Assembly (NCBI RefSeq): GCF_023821985.2
Contig: NZ_CP098805.1
Span: forward strand, 2,108,001 to 2,172,000
Direction of reading: 5' to 3'
Origin: Dyadobacter chenhuakuii
GTDB taxonomy: Bacteria; Bacteroidota; Bacteroidia; Cytophagales; Spirosomataceae
Length of the DNA stretch: 64,000 nucleotides
The notes under the pieces were generated by a model. The model was given only the letters and a program-made list of their open reading frames with translations. It ran no database searches and had not been told where the DNA came from. This document shows, one piece after another, positions 35,394 to 44,024 of this stretch. Numbering within the stretch: the first letter of the stretch is position 1; the number at the start of each line of letters is the position of its first letter. Made by a program: the position numbers and the translations under genes.

Positions 35394-36166
35394 TTTCCCA
35401 GACGTAATGATTCTGCATATGCATTGGGAAGGATGCTCGCTTCGACAGCCTTGGCTGCTGTTTCGACATCGTATTCAAAACGTATAAAATCTACTGTAAT
35501 GCTTTCCTTACTTGCTATGTATGCATCCGCGTTAATGTGCAGGATTACATAGCCACCCCTTGGGTCACCATCTTTTGGCTTACCAACCGAACCAATATTG
35601 ATCGCATGCCGGAAATGGTCTGTGCCGTCTGGCTGGACTGATCCCAGGATCCTATGATAGGGTTTGTGGGTATGGCCGAAAAGCATGACATCAGCGCCTG
35701 CCTGCTCCATGATCCGCAGCATGCTTTTTTCATCGCGGTCTTCAAACAAGTATTCATTGATCCGCCGTGGGCTTCCATGCACCAGAAGAACTGATAACGG
35801 TTTCTCATTTAATTGAAATTCCAGACGGATGTGTGCCGGCAACGTTCTTAAATAAGCGCGCTGCTCGTCTTTGACAATTTCGTTCGTATAAGCAATCGAT
35901 ACTTTGCCGTTTTCTTTTTCATTGTCAGTCTTATAAGCACAGCCGCAATCGTCGCTGCTCCTTCCGATGCCAAAGTCGTAGTTACCGGCAATGGTAGGAA
36001 TACCGCGCCTTCTGATTTCGTCAATAACTTCATTAGGCCATATGTTGTAACCGACCAGATCGCCCAGGCAATAAATAGCATCAATGTTTCTGGTTTCAAC
36101 ATCTTTAAAAAACGCATCCAAAGCCGGAAGGTTGGCATGAATGTCTGAAAAAAGGGCAATTCTCAT
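35390..36166 (-). CDS. Metallophosphoesterase
   Basis: A 258-residue calcineurin-like phosphatase. The metal site is complete: FSDIHANLPALD, CLGDLVGYNIWPNEV, TIAGNYDFG, LLVHGSPRRINEYLF and LFGHTHKPY. This group of Bacteroidota proteins acts on phosphodiesters or phosphoproteins, and the natural substrate is not clear. A cysteine-bearing stretch (DDCGCAYKTDNE) lies between the third and fourth motifs. It is downstream of arsR and a DUF6428 gene on the same strand, and the break upstream suggests something has been deleted. Confidence 0.85.
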   Translation of the reverse strand: MRIALFSDIHANLPALDAFFKDVETRNIDAIYCLGDLVGYNIWPNEVIDEIRRRGIPTIAGNYDFGIGRSSDDCGCAYKTDNEKENGKVSIAYTNEIVKDEQRAYLRTLPAHIRLEFQLNEKPLSVLLVHGSPRRINEYLFEDRDEKSMLRIMEQAGADVMLFGHTHKPYHRILGSVQPDGTDHFRHAINIGSVGKPKDGDPRGGYVILHINADAYIASKESITVDFIRFEYDVETAAKAVEASILPNAYAESLRLGK

Positions 36167-36177
36167 ATAATAGGCAG

Positions 36178-36240
36178 TTAATTGGAAAACTTATGCTGTT
36201 GTTTGAGAGCAAAATTGACCATCAGGATCAATACCGGAAC
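36178..36240 (-). pseudogene. Possible C-terminal scrap of an ACR3-type arsenite permease
   Basis: Twenty codons ending in a stop read VPVLILMVNFALKQQHKFSN. This is how many ACR3 arsenite exporters end (EVPxLIxLVNxAL and a basic tail). It lies directly between the DUF6428 gene and the phosphoesterase, where a permease gene would be expected in an ars operon. The match is short, so this is only a suggestion. Confidence 0.4.
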
Positions 36241-36264
36241 TGCTAAATGGCATCCGGCACCTGC

Positions 36265-36852
36265 TCAGCAGCACCCAGAGCCAGGCTTGCAGCTGTCACC
36301 ATCGGAGGTGACCAGTTCAAGTTCCTGTTTGACAGGCGTGGGCGCGCAGCAGGATGGTTCTGCTGACGGTGTGCCGCAACTTTGGTTTCGGGTAAGTGCC
36401 TTGCATTGGGTGAAGTCCGGGACCAGGTTAACAGTGAAAGCTTCACCATCGGAAGCAAACTCTCCGGGGTACATCTGGCGTGTATCAAACCTGGAATTGC
36501 CGAACTCAATTTTAACGATTGCATTAGGGTTCAGTGGAAGCGACTTTTCAACCAGGTCGACAATTTTCAGCGCTTTGTCCACTTTCATTGAACGGTCTAC
36601 TTCTTTTTCTGATGGTTCCCATAGCTGCACGATCACTTCTGTCCAGCTGTTCATTACCCCGCCGCAATCAACCGAAACGATGGGTGCTTGCTTGATTTCG
36701 GTAATGTGGTAAGAGCTGTCTACAAACTTGCCTTCTTCATATTGGAATTGCAGGTGCAGATCGGGATTTCGTTGAAGGGTATTTTTAAAATCACCCCAGG
36801 TCAGCGGCCCCCGGGTCAGCGGCCCCCGGATCATCGGATTTAATTGGCTCAT
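36265..36852 (-). CDS. DUF6428 family protein with cysteine-rich tail
   Basis: A 195-residue protein. The core (WGDFKNTLQRNPDLHLQFQYEEGKFVDSSYHITEI, VDCGGVMNSWTEVIVQLWEP, FGNSRFDTRQMYPG) fits DUF6428, a family found beside arsR genes in Bacteroidota. The tail has CGTPSAEPSCCAP and CKPGSGCC, which could bind arsenite or another soft metal. The N-terminus holds a tandem RGPLT repeat from a duplicated 15-base unit, so the true start is uncertain. It follows arsR by 57 bases with an operator-like site between them. Confidence 0.72.
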   Translation of the reverse strand: MSQLNPMIRGPLTRGPLTWGDFKNTLQRNPDLHLQFQYEEGKFVDSSYHITEIKQAPIVSVDCGGVMNSWTEVIVQLWEPSEKEVDRSMKVDKALKIVDLVEKSLPLNPNAIVKIEFGNSRFDTRQMYPGEFASDGEAFTVNLVPDFTQCKALTRNQSCGTPSAEPSCCAPTPVKQELELVTSDGDSCKPGSGCC

Positions 36853-36875
36853 GGCTTCTATTGGTTAAATGTATT

Positions 36876-36892
36876 ATTACGATTGATATTTT
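36876..36892 (-). promoter_or_regulatory. Operator-like site between arsR and the DUF6428 gene
   Basis: ATTACGATTGATATTTT on the plus strand differs by one base from a 17-base stretch before arsR (37278-37294). A second ArsR binding site, giving separate control of the DUF6428 gene, is the likely reading. Confidence 0.5.
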
Positions 36893-36909
36893 CAAAAAAA
36901 ATGCCCTGC

Positions 36910-37242
36910 CTAGTTGCAGCAGGATTCAGTATGGGCAAATGTGTCCAGCAACGAACCAAATGTTTGCTTCGATTCTGACCACACGACCGGGTTTATACAA
37001 TAGCATACCCTCGGCGGATTGATTTCACCCTGGATGATGCCGATTCTTTTAAGCTCCTTCAAATGCTGGGAAACAGTTGCCTGGGCAAGTTCGAGCTCAT
37101 CCACCAAATCACCGCAAACGCAGGCTTTTCTGGAAATTAGCAATTGCAGGATCGCAACCCTGGCCGGATGCGAAAAAGCCTTTGCCAGATCCGCGATACG
37201 GTTCTGCTGCTCGGTGAATATTTCGGTTTTAGTTACTCCCAT
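36910..37242 (-). CDS. ArsR family metal/arsenic-type repressor
   Basis: A 110-residue winged-helix repressor ([46 protein letters not shown]). Candidate As(III) or metal ligands are Cys in KACVCGDL, the CYC pair in the wing, and the final ESCCN. It is followed on the same strand by a DUF6428 gene with a cysteine-rich tail. Two matching operator-like sites, one before each gene, suggest autoregulation. The sensed ion is inferred from cysteine placement. Confidence 0.87.
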   Translation of the reverse strand: MGVTKTEIFTEQQNRIADLAKAFSHPARVAILQLLISRKACVCGDLVDELELAQATVSQHLKELKRIGIIQGEINPPRVCYCINPVVWSESKQTFGSLLDTFAHTESCCN

Positions 37243-37268
37243 GCTGCAAATATATATAGCATTTGACC

Positions 37269-37294
37269 AATTGCAATATTACGATTAATATTTT
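37269..37294 (-). promoter_or_regulatory. Operator-like palindrome upstream of arsR
   Basis: AATTGCAATATTACGATT is an imperfect palindrome 26 bases before the arsR start, and it runs into the 17-base block shared with the site at 36876. It probably overlaps the arsR promoter. Confidence 0.5.
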
Positions 37295-37462
37295 TTCGTC
37301 TGCTAAATTCTATGGTATCTTTTACGATTCTGAACCGATGAAGGCGTTTTCACCTGTCCTACAGATAAGGTCTTTTATTGTTTGTGCCAACCCGTTTTTA
37401 TAGACAACTGAATCTGCCGATGGGTCCGCCTGTAAAAACATTACGAACTGAGGTTACCCTAC

Positions 37463-37497
37463 AAAAAAAGACCTGATCGTTTTGACCAGGTTCTTTT
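37463..37497 (-). terminator. Terminator after the molybdenum hydroxylase operon
   Basis: Read on the minus strand, ACCTGGTC pairs with GATCAGGT around a short AAAAC loop and is followed by TTTTTTT. It lies eight bases beyond the stop codon of the large subunit gene. The A/T runs on both sides could let it work in both directions. Confidence 0.75.
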
Positions 37498-37505
37498 TCG
37501 ATGCT

Positions 37506-39758
37506 TTATATAACTTTTTCCGTTTCGTCTTTGAAAGGCTGATTATAATAACGTTTGCCTTTCATTTTATATAGCGCATTGGCCACGGCCCCAAAAACCG
37601 GTGGGAATGGCGGTTCGCCCAATCCGGTCGGATCCAGTTCGTTTTGCACGAAATGGACTTGGATGCTTTTGGGCACTTCGTTCATCCGGATCATCCGGTA
37701 ATTATGAAAGTTGCTTTGCTGGGCGGCACCGTCTTTATGGGTTAACTGGCCATAAAATGCATTGCCAATCCCATCCACAACCGCTCCTTGCACCATGTTA
37801 GTGGCCGCATCGGGATTAATGACAATCCCGCAATCCATTGCGCTGAAAACGCGCTCGACATAAGGCTGGCCATCTCGCGTGATCATATCCACCACGTGCG
37901 CCGCATACGAATTATGACAAAAATAAGCGGCCACACCACGGTTGTATTTTTCATTGCCAGCCTTGCCCCAGTTTGATTTATCACGCACCAATTCCAGTAC
38001 ACCGGCGTATCGATCGGCATCATATTCATTGTTTTTCCCAACAGGCTTTTCTTTGGCTCTTTTCAAAAGTTCCAGCCTGAATGCGATCGGGTCTTTGCCA
38101 GCGGCTTCTGCTACTTCATCCAGAAACGATTGCTCAGCGGCTGCGTTGAAATTAGAACGCGGCGCACGGAAAGCGCCTATGGTTATGTTTGAGGCAATCT
38201 GCCAGCCTTCTGCAAGGTAATTATCTATGGCCCCGGCCGGAAAACGGTTTGCATGGATTGGATGCTCCGGAATCCCACCTCCTTTTACGTGAAACGCGAT
38301 CAGGTTTTTATTAGCGTCCAAAGCAGCGCGGTAAGTGGCTGTGTACATCGGGCGGTAAATGCCGTAGGTCATGTCGTCCTCCCTTGTGTACATCAGCTTC
38401 ACCGGTGCTTTCATTTTTTTGGAAATCAGCGCAGCTTCGTAGAGATAATGGCCATAAGCCCGGCGACCGAAGCCGCCGCCCATGCGCGTCATTTGTATCT
38501 CAATCTTGTCGGCAGGCAGGTTCAGTAGCTTTGCAAGTGTAGGCTCAGACCAACCTGGGGCTTGCAAGGGCCCCGCTACCAGCGCCTTTTCATCTGTCAC
38601 ATGGGCAAAGAAATTCATGGGCTCCATGCAATTATGTGCTAAAAAGGGCCCGTTGTATGTCCGCTCGATCACCTGGGCTGCATTCTTGAAAGCAGCTTCC
38701 GGATCACCATCTCGTCTCAATTCCTGAGCCGGCTTGGCAGCATATTCCTGCATTTGCTGCATTTGCGTAGTTGTACTTTCGAGGGCTCCCGGAACGGTAA
38801 CTTCCCTTTTTCCACCCCTTCCACTTATTGTGTCTTTCACATCACCAGCCGCTTCCCAGTTGGCAACCAGCTTTTTACGTGCACTGATCACTTCCCAGGT
38901 GCTACTTCCGACAATAACCAGCAGCTCATTGAAGCTACGCGTATCAAAACCGCCTTGTTCAAAATCATCCGCATATAATTTAAGAGTAAAAACATCTTTA
39001 ATACCCGGCATTTTCAATGTTTCGGCGGCATCGAAAGATTTTAGCTTCATTCCAAAAGCAGGCGGGTGCTGGATCATGGCGATGAGCATTCCGTCAACAC
39101 TATAATCCAACCCAAAAAGCGGCTGGCCGGAAGTGATCTTCTTTATTTCTACGTTCTTCTTAGACTTGCTGACTATGGTAAAATCCTTTGGTGCTTTCAG
39201 CTTCAAATCTTTTGGCACAGGCACGCTGGCTGCTTTGCTGGCCATATCTCCATATTTGGCAGATTTCCCGCTCGGGTGCGACAAAACACCCGCCTTGGTC
39301 GTCACTTCGCTGGCCGGCACATTCCAGGTTTGGCCGGCAGCTTCACGCAGCATCTGCCTTGCAGCAGCCCCAGCCTCACGCAAGGGTTTCCAGTACATGC
39401 GTACAGAATTGCTTCCGCCTGTAAATTGCGCCCCGAGTTTGGCCGGATCGTGCGGCCCCATCTCGACGCTCACGTTTTTCCAATCCACATCCAGTTCTTC
39501 TGCCAGCATCATCGGCAGAGAAGTCATTACATTTTGCCCAAATTCAGGGTTGGGACAAATCAGTTTCACCTTGTTATCTGGTAAGATATGAATGTAACCA
39601 TTCAGGGTTGCCCACTGCTCAGGCAAGCTCAGCGCCTGGGTCTTGTCAGCAGATTTGAAGCTGGATAACCAGCTGACGGTAAGCATCATTCCGCCACCAG
39701 ACAGGATTGAAGCTTTTAGAAAAGAGCGTCTGTTCAAGGCTGTTTTATCTTTGTCCAT
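37506..39758 (-). CDS. Molybdopterin-binding large subunit, isoquinoline 1-oxidoreductase type
   Basis: A 750-residue xanthine oxidase family subunit. The N-terminus has a Tat signal (NRRSFLKAS), so the folded enzyme is exported to the periplasm, as in the IorB group. Molybdopterin-binding stretches include GGFGRRAYGHYLYEA, FRAPRSNFNAAAEQSFLDEVAEAAGKDP and the C-terminal GLGEPPFPPV with its conserved glutamate. It should hydroxylate an aldehyde or N-heterocycle, passing electrons to the 2Fe-2S subunit and the dihaem cytochrome encoded upstream. A 285-base scar separates it from the cytochrome gene. Confidence 0.88.
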   Translation of the reverse strand: MDKDKTALNRRSFLKASILSGGGMMLTVSWLSSFKSADKTQALSLPEQWATLNGYIHILPDNKVKLICPNPEFGQNVMTSLPMMLAEELDVDWKNVSVEMGPHDPAKLGAQFTGGSNSVRMYWKPLREAGAAARQMLREAAGQTWNVPASEVTTKAGVLSHPSGKSAKYGDMASKAASVPVPKDLKLKAPKDFTIVSKSKKNVEIKKITSGQPLFGLDYSVDGMLIAMIQHPPAFGMKLKSFDAAETLKMPGIKDVFTLKLYADDFEQGGFDTRSFNELLVIVGSSTWEVISARKKLVANWEAAGDVKDTISGRGGKREVTVPGALESTTTQMQQMQEYAAKPAQELRRDGDPEAAFKNAAQVIERTYNGPFLAHNCMEPMNFFAHVTDEKALVAGPLQAPGWSEPTLAKLLNLPADKIEIQMTRMGGGFGRRAYGHYLYEAALISKKMKAPVKLMYTREDDMTYGIYRPMYTATYRAALDANKNLIAFHVKGGGIPEHPIHANRFPAGAIDNYLAEGWQIASNITIGAFRAPRSNFNAAAEQSFLDEVAEAAGKDPIAFRLELLKRAKEKPVGKNNEYDADRYAGVLELVRDKSNWGKAGNEKYNRGVAAYFCHNSYAAHVVDMITRDGQPYVERVFSAMDCGIVINPDAATNMVQGAVVDGIGNAFYGQLTHKDGAAQQSNFHNYRMIRMNEVPKSIQVHFVQNELDPTGLGEPPFPPVFGAVANALYKMKGKRYYNQPFKDETEKVI

Positions 39759-39861
39759 GTTCGGATATCTTTAAATGGTTAACTAAGGATCACTTTTTGC
39801 TTCAATCTTAACTGATCAGGTGCATGCATTTATATCTATCTTGGCTAGTCCTGTAAGGACG

Positions 39862-39968
39862 GCCTTCATTTTTATCTATTGCCGGGCCGTAGCCGAAGCT
39901 TAGCCCATACAACCTAGCCCGAGCGCCGACACTTCAAGCCTGCTTTTTCCTAATTGTCTTTTTTGCAT
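39862..39968 (-). pseudogene. 5' remnant of an aldo/keto reductase gene with a frameshift
   Basis: The frame starts MQKRQLGKSRLEVSALGLGCMG and meets a stop. After skipping one missing base it continues LSFGYGPAIDKNEG, exactly as aldo/keto reductases continue. Beyond that the similarity ends. Only about 36 of some 330 codons remain, between the cytochrome and large subunit genes of the molybdenum operon. Confidence 0.8.
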
Positions 39969-40043
39969 TGTGTTCTTACTTTTCGTTGAAACCCACCTTT
40001 CTGTCACCCTACGCGCACCGGGCCGGCGGGCTGTCGAAGGGCC

Positions 40044-40685
40044 TTACTTCTTTGGGGCGTAAGCTCCGCTTTGAAGCCAGGTAATCCAGGCTTTTTTGAA
40101 TTCTGCATGCGTTACCGGTGGCAATGTTCTTCCTTCTCCCGGATCCCAGCCTGCCAACACAAGCCCATCATCGGCGTGCTCGATCAGCTTTTTGATATCC
40201 TTATTCCCATTTTGCTTTTTGTCGACCAACTGTTTGGCTAGCTCATGCGCACTTTTTCCTTGAAAAACCATTTTCATGGCAGCAGGCGGCAAATGCCACT
40301 CAGGGTTGCCGGGCGGCATATGAAGGCCAGCTATGTTGGTTTCCTGATGGCAATTCGAACATTTCATGGCATAGACGCCCTTTCCATCCAAGCCGCGTTT
40401 GGGTCCCATTGCATGCAAATGGCTGTCATCCCCTTGCAGCGGCACATCGCCGGCCGGATGGCAGTTCATACAGCGAGGGCTCATCAGCGTTTTATAAACA
40501 ATTTCAAAAGCTTGCACCGACGCTACGCTATCACGGTTAATGGTGCTGAATGTAATCTGTTTTACCGGCGCATCATTCCGGAATGCAGATGCCCCGACGG
40601 CGACGATAAAAATGAATATTGACAGCACGGTAGCGGCCTTTTTCGGAACAAACAGTTTCATTCCATTTTCTGGTTTTTGCTTCAT
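40044..40685 (-). CDS. Dihaem c-type cytochrome, oxidoreductase electron acceptor
   Basis: Start set at the methionine of MKQKPENGMKLF, since the longer frame would run back through the 2Fe-2S gene. A membrane anchor or signal (AATVLSIFIFIVAVGASAF) leads to two haem c sites, CMNCH and CSNCH, with candidate axial methionines in the HAMG and LHMPPG segments. The 213-residue protein sits 25 bases after the 2Fe-2S subunit gene and upstream of the molybdopterin subunit. It probably carries electrons from the enzyme to the respiratory chain. Confidence 0.85.
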   Translation of the reverse strand: MKQKPENGMKLFVPKKAATVLSIFIFIVAVGASAFRNDAPVKQITFSTINRDSVASVQAFEIVYKTLMSPRCMNCHPAGDVPLQGDDSHLHAMGPKRGLDGKGVYAMKCSNCHQETNIAGLHMPPGNPEWHLPPAAMKMVFQGKSAHELAKQLVDKKQNGNKDIKKLIEHADDGLVLAGWDPGEGRTLPPVTHAEFKKAWITWLQSGAYAPKK

Positions 40686-40710
40686 AAGGTGAATTTGAAA
40701 ATGGATGTTG

Positions 40711-41190
40711 TTAACCTTTCGTACCTGTTTTTTTCTGCAACTCGGCAGCCGTGTGGATCGCCTCGCGAATCCGCAGGTAGGTGCCGCAGCGGCAAATATT
40801 GCCCGCCATCGCATCATCAATATCCTGGTCGGTTGGGTTAGGCTTTTCGCGCAGCAGCACCGCAGCCGACATAATCTGCCCGGAATGGCAATAACCGCAT
40901 TGCGGCACGTCAATTTCCTGCCAGGCTCTCTGGACAGGGTGCGAATTTGTTTCAGACAACCCCTCGATCGTTACCACCTTTTTCCCAGCCGCGCGACTCA
41001 CCTTGGTCACACAGGAACGCACCGCTTCTCCATCCAAATGCACCACGCAAGCCCCACACTGCGCGACCCCGCAACCATACTTAGTCCCTTTAAGACCAGC
41101 CAGATCGCGGATCGCCCACAAGAGTGGCATTTGCGGATCAGCTTCCAAAGGGTAATCCTTTTTGTTGATATTTAATGTGATTTTAGCCAT
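40711..41190 (-). CDS. 2Fe-2S subunit of xanthine oxidase family enzyme (IorA-like)
   Basis: A 159-residue iron-sulfur protein. The plant-ferredoxin cluster ligands are in [17 protein letters not shown] and VRSC, and the second cluster in [10 protein letters not shown] and GNICRCGTY. There is no signal peptide of its own, so it would be exported with the Tat-bearing large subunit. It is the first gene of the operon. Confidence 0.92.
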   Translation of the reverse strand: MAKITLNINKKDYPLEADPQMPLLWAIRDLAGLKGTKYGCGVAQCGACVVHLDGEAVRSCVTKVSRAAGKKVVTIEGLSETNSHPVQRAWQEIDVPQCGYCHSGQIMSAAVLLREKPNPTDQDIDDAMAGNICRCGTYLRIREAIHTAAELQKKTGTKG

Positions 41191-41271
41191 GGTGAACAGT
41201 GTTTACATTGATGGTGTGATGATACGATATCTTTATTAAATATTGGTTTTATTATCGCTTAATATCTCTTT

Positions 41272-41394
41272 TCAAACTGCATTTGCCGCTGCCGTTTTCT
41301 GCTTGCCGATTGTTTGGGCAATGACAGTAACAAACTCTTTTGACTGGGCAGGCGACCAACCTGTACGCAGTGAAATGTTCAGGTTCTCTGCCAT
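41272..41394 (-). CDS. Short frame, 40 codons, possible gene remnant
   Basis: Reads MAENLNISLRTGWSPAQSKE and continues for 20 residues to a stop. The frame is open seven codons further upstream without another start. It looks like the coding-quality C-terminal end of some protein, but no family was recognised. It lies 81 bases before the iron-sulfur subunit gene on the same strand, in a 374-base gap that holds nothing else I can name. Confidence 0.3.
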   Translation of the reverse strand: MAENLNISLRTGWSPAQSKEFVTVIAQTIGKQKTAAANAV

Positions 41395-41564
41395 TCTTTC
41401 TTTACGGAATTCCGCAGTTTAAGTGGATTGTAAATTTCGGCTTTGATTTGAGAGCAAATGGTATACAGATTCCTGTTTTATCTACCAATATTCCTGATTT
41501 GCCTTTCCTGATTTTTCAGCAGGTAATGAATTGGGTAACTTTGGGTAGCTAAAAATTTCAGCCT

Positions 41565-42470
41565 ATGGAAGACATCATCCGTTTCGAAACTGTAAATCAA
41601 TACAATGCATTTAACCAGCAGGAAACACTGCACCCGTTGGTAACTGTGATTGATTTGTCAACCGCAAGTCCCAGAAAAAAGACCAGCCAATACATGGGCT
41701 GCTACGGGATTTTCTTAAAAGATGTCGTCTGTGGTGATCTTCGTTATGGGAAAGAGTATTATGATTATCAGGAAGGCACGCTTGTCTTCATGTCTCCCGG
41801 ACAGGTTTTCACCGTAGAAAATGATGGGGAGCTTTATCAACCCAAAGGCCACGCGCTCGTATTTCATCCCGATCTGCTTTTGGGAACTTCACTGAACGGG
41901 AAGATGCAGGAATTTTCGTTTTTTGGTTTTCAGGTCAATGAAGCCCTGCATTTGTCCCAGCGTGAAAGACAGATTGTGATGGATTGTTTTGGCAAGATCA
42001 AGTATGAGCTCGAACACGCCATTGACAAGCACAGCAGAAAACTCATAGTCGCGAACCTTGAATTGTTTCTGGATTATTGCACACGCTTTTACGACAGGCA
42101 GTTTCTTACCCGCGATAACATACACAGGGGAATCCTGGCAAAATTTGAGAGCCTTTTGAGCAGTTATTTCAGCTCAGAGAAACCTCAGACCATTGGCCTG
42201 CCGTCTGTCTCGTATTGTGCCGATGAGCTCAATTTATCAGCAAAATACTTTGGTGATCTAATTAAGAGAGAAACCGGCCAGACTGCGCAGGAATACATTC
42301 AAATGAGGGTGATTGAAGCCGCCAAAGAAAGGATATTTAGTAGCGACAAGACCGTTAACGAGATCGCCTTTGAACTGGGCTTTAAATATCCCCAGCATTT
42401 TAGCCGCCTGTTTAAACAAAGGATCGGGCAAACTCCCAACGAATACAGGATTTTAAACAATCTCAATTAA
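41565..42470 (+). CDS. AraC family transcription regulator
   Basis: A 301-residue regulator with an N-terminal cupin-like sensing half (YYDYQEGTLVFMSPGQVFTVEN, GHALVFHPDLLLG). The C-terminal half has two helix-turn-helix motifs (SVSYCADELNLSAKYFGDLIKRETG and KTVNEIAFELGFKYPQHFSRLFKQRIGQTPNEYR). This subgroup usually controls neighbouring oxidoreductase or cupin genes. Here the neighbours are only scraps: a cupin-like start follows it and an aldo/keto reductase start lies across the divergent operon. It may still act on the divergent molybdenum enzyme operon. Confidence 0.92.
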   Translation: MEDIIRFETVNQYNAFNQQETLHPLVTVIDLSTASPRKKTSQYMGCYGIFLKDVVCGDLRYGKEYYDYQEGTLVFMSPGQVFTVENDGELYQPKGHALVFHPDLLLGTSLNGKMQEFSFFGFQVNEALHLSQRERQIVMDCFGKIKYELEHAIDKHSRKLIVANLELFLDYCTRFYDRQFLTRDNIHRGILAKFESLLSSYFSSEKPQTIGLPSVSYCADELNLSAKYFGDLIKRETGQTAQEYIQMRVIEAAKERIFSSDKTVNEIAFELGFKYPQHFSRLFKQRIGQTPNEYRILNNLN

Positions 42471-42487
42471 TTCTAATGCGCAACGAA

Positions 42488-42664
42488 ATGCAGCCATCAA
42501 AAGGACTGATCCGTCTGATGTCAGCATTCCTGCTGACGCTCACGCACATCTTTGTAAACACCCAGGTAAAAAATGCCGGATCAGAAAATAATACGCCGAT
42601 TTTTCCAAAAGGGCAACTGGCCCCCGCTAGCACTCATTTACGGAACTGCCTTTTCTACATATAG
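42488..42664 (+). pseudogene. 5' remnant resembling a secreted cupin protein gene
   Basis: A signal-peptide-like start (MQPSKGLIRLMSAFLLTLTH) is followed by ENNTPIFPKGQLAPAS, which resembles the start of secreted cupin proteins often placed after AraC regulators (xxIFPKGxxAP). After that the frame runs into the converging DUF389 gene and stops. The gene appears to have lost all but its first 45 or so codons. Confidence 0.45.
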
Positions 42665-43957
42665 TTTGATTGAATCACTCTTGAGCCTGACCTGCAACCA
42701 GTTTTTTATTTTTGTAAAGTCCCTTCCAGTCTGCCTCAGATTGGCAGAACCCAAAACAACAACTGTATAATTGCTTGTTTTACCCCCATTTGTAAAAAAC
42801 GTTTGCCGTTCAGCTGAGCAGTATCTTACGTCGGGGAATAGGGGTTTGATCTCATTGAACAAAAGACCGGTAGCCTTATTAAGTGCGCCAATGCTGTCTT
42901 GTCTTTGAATATTACGGCTGAGCTCGGTCTTTAACTGATTTATCTCAGCCTGATACCGGTCGCTCTGAGTTAGATCTCCGGAAACATCATTAATAGAAAA
43001 CCCTTGCTGAACGATCACCGTTGTGCTTGCAAGTCCGTAAATTGCCTTTCGGCTGTTTAACCGTTTCTTTTCAGAGTCGTTGATCAGTTTCCCTCCATAA
43101 ATAAGCTTGATCTGCTTTTTAGCTGGATCCAGTTCGTGCTTTAAAAGGAAATCACCTTCAATATAGCTTTCATTGGTTATAAAATTGTTGGCATTCTGAA
43201 TAAAATGCTCTTTTTGAACCAATAAATAACCATAGTAAATGCTGGGAATGGTCGTTAAGAGCACCAAAAAACTGACCCAGCGATTTGCCATGGTCTTTTG
43301 ATGTTCGTTGGCATAGTCGCGGATGGGATATTGAAGCAGCCTTACCGTGATCAGCGTTGCGGTTCCTATAAATACAGTGTTGATCGTAAGCAGGTAAAAT
43401 GCGCCAAAGAAGAATCCCCAATTGGCCGTTGCCAATCCGTAACCCGCCGTACAAAGCGGAGGCATCAGCGCGGTTGCTATGGCAACACCAGGAATTACAT
43501 TGCCCTTATTTTTGCTGGAAATCGCCACGATTCCGGCAAGTCCTCCGACCAGTGCGATGATTACATCATAAATGTTAGGCTGCGTCCTCGCCAGCAGTTC
43601 AGAGTGCGCCTGGTAAATGGGTGTAACATAAAAATATATGGCAGACGTAAGCAGGCCGGCAACAATAGCAAAAAGATAATTAACGAGTGCTTTTCGGAAA
43701 AGTGAAAAATCGTAAGTCGCAATGCTATATCCCATCCCAAGGATCGGCCCCATTAATGGTGACACTAGCATGGCGCCAATGATTACCGCGGTCGAGTTGA
43801 CATTTAAACCAACCGATGCAATGAAGATGGCAAAAATAAGGATCCACAAGTTTGTTCCTTTAAACTCAATGCCACTCTCGACCGTATCGTGAATCTTTAT
43901 GTAGTCCTCCCGCTCAGAAGAAATATCAAACCTTCTGAGTAACTTTTCAATGATCAT
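42638..43957 (-). CDS. DUF389 family membrane protein
   Basis: A 439-residue integral membrane protein. The conserved DUF389 core is obvious: ASVGLNVNSTAVIIGAMLVSPLMGPILGMGYSIA, VGGLAGIVAISSKNKGNVIPGVAIATALMPPLCTAGYGLA and NTVFIGTATLITVRLL. About six membrane spans are followed by a hydrophilic C-terminal half with a coiled-coil-like helix (YQAEINQLKTELSRNIQRQ). The family is widespread, but its transport role is not established. Confidence 0.9.
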   Translation of the reverse strand: MIIEKLLRRFDISSEREDYIKIHDTVESGIEFKGTNLWILIFAIFIASVGLNVNSTAVIIGAMLVSPLMGPILGMGYSIATYDFSLFRKALVNYLFAIVAGLLTSAIYFYVTPIYQAHSELLARTQPNIYDVIIALVGGLAGIVAISSKNKGNVIPGVAIATALMPPLCTAGYGLATANWGFFFGAFYLLTINTVFIGTATLITVRLLQYPIRDYANEHQKTMANRWVSFLVLLTTIPSIYYGYLLVQKEHFIQNANNFITNESYIEGDFLLKHELDPAKKQIKLIYGGKLINDSEKKRLNSRKAIYGLASTTVIVQQGFSINDVSGDLTQSDRYQAEINQLKTELSRNIQRQDSIGALNKATGLLFNEIKPLFPDVRYCSAERQTFFTNGGKTSNYTVVVLGSANLRQTGRDFTKIKNWLQVRLKSDSIKLYVEKAVP

Positions 43958-44024
43958 AACAGTGATTTAAAATAAGATAGTTGGAAGGACAAAATCACAA
44001 GGGATTCGATTTTGCCCAATTACA

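Noticed and set aside
39840-39880. Hairpin GTCCTGTAAGGAC taken first as a second REP-like family
   Set aside because: It lies just past the point where the aldo/keto reductase remnant ends, and no second copy was seen in the window.
41340-41552. Plus-strand 70-codon frame before the AraC gene
   Set aside because: No recognisable features; overlaps the coding-like minus-strand scrap and ends just before the AraC start.
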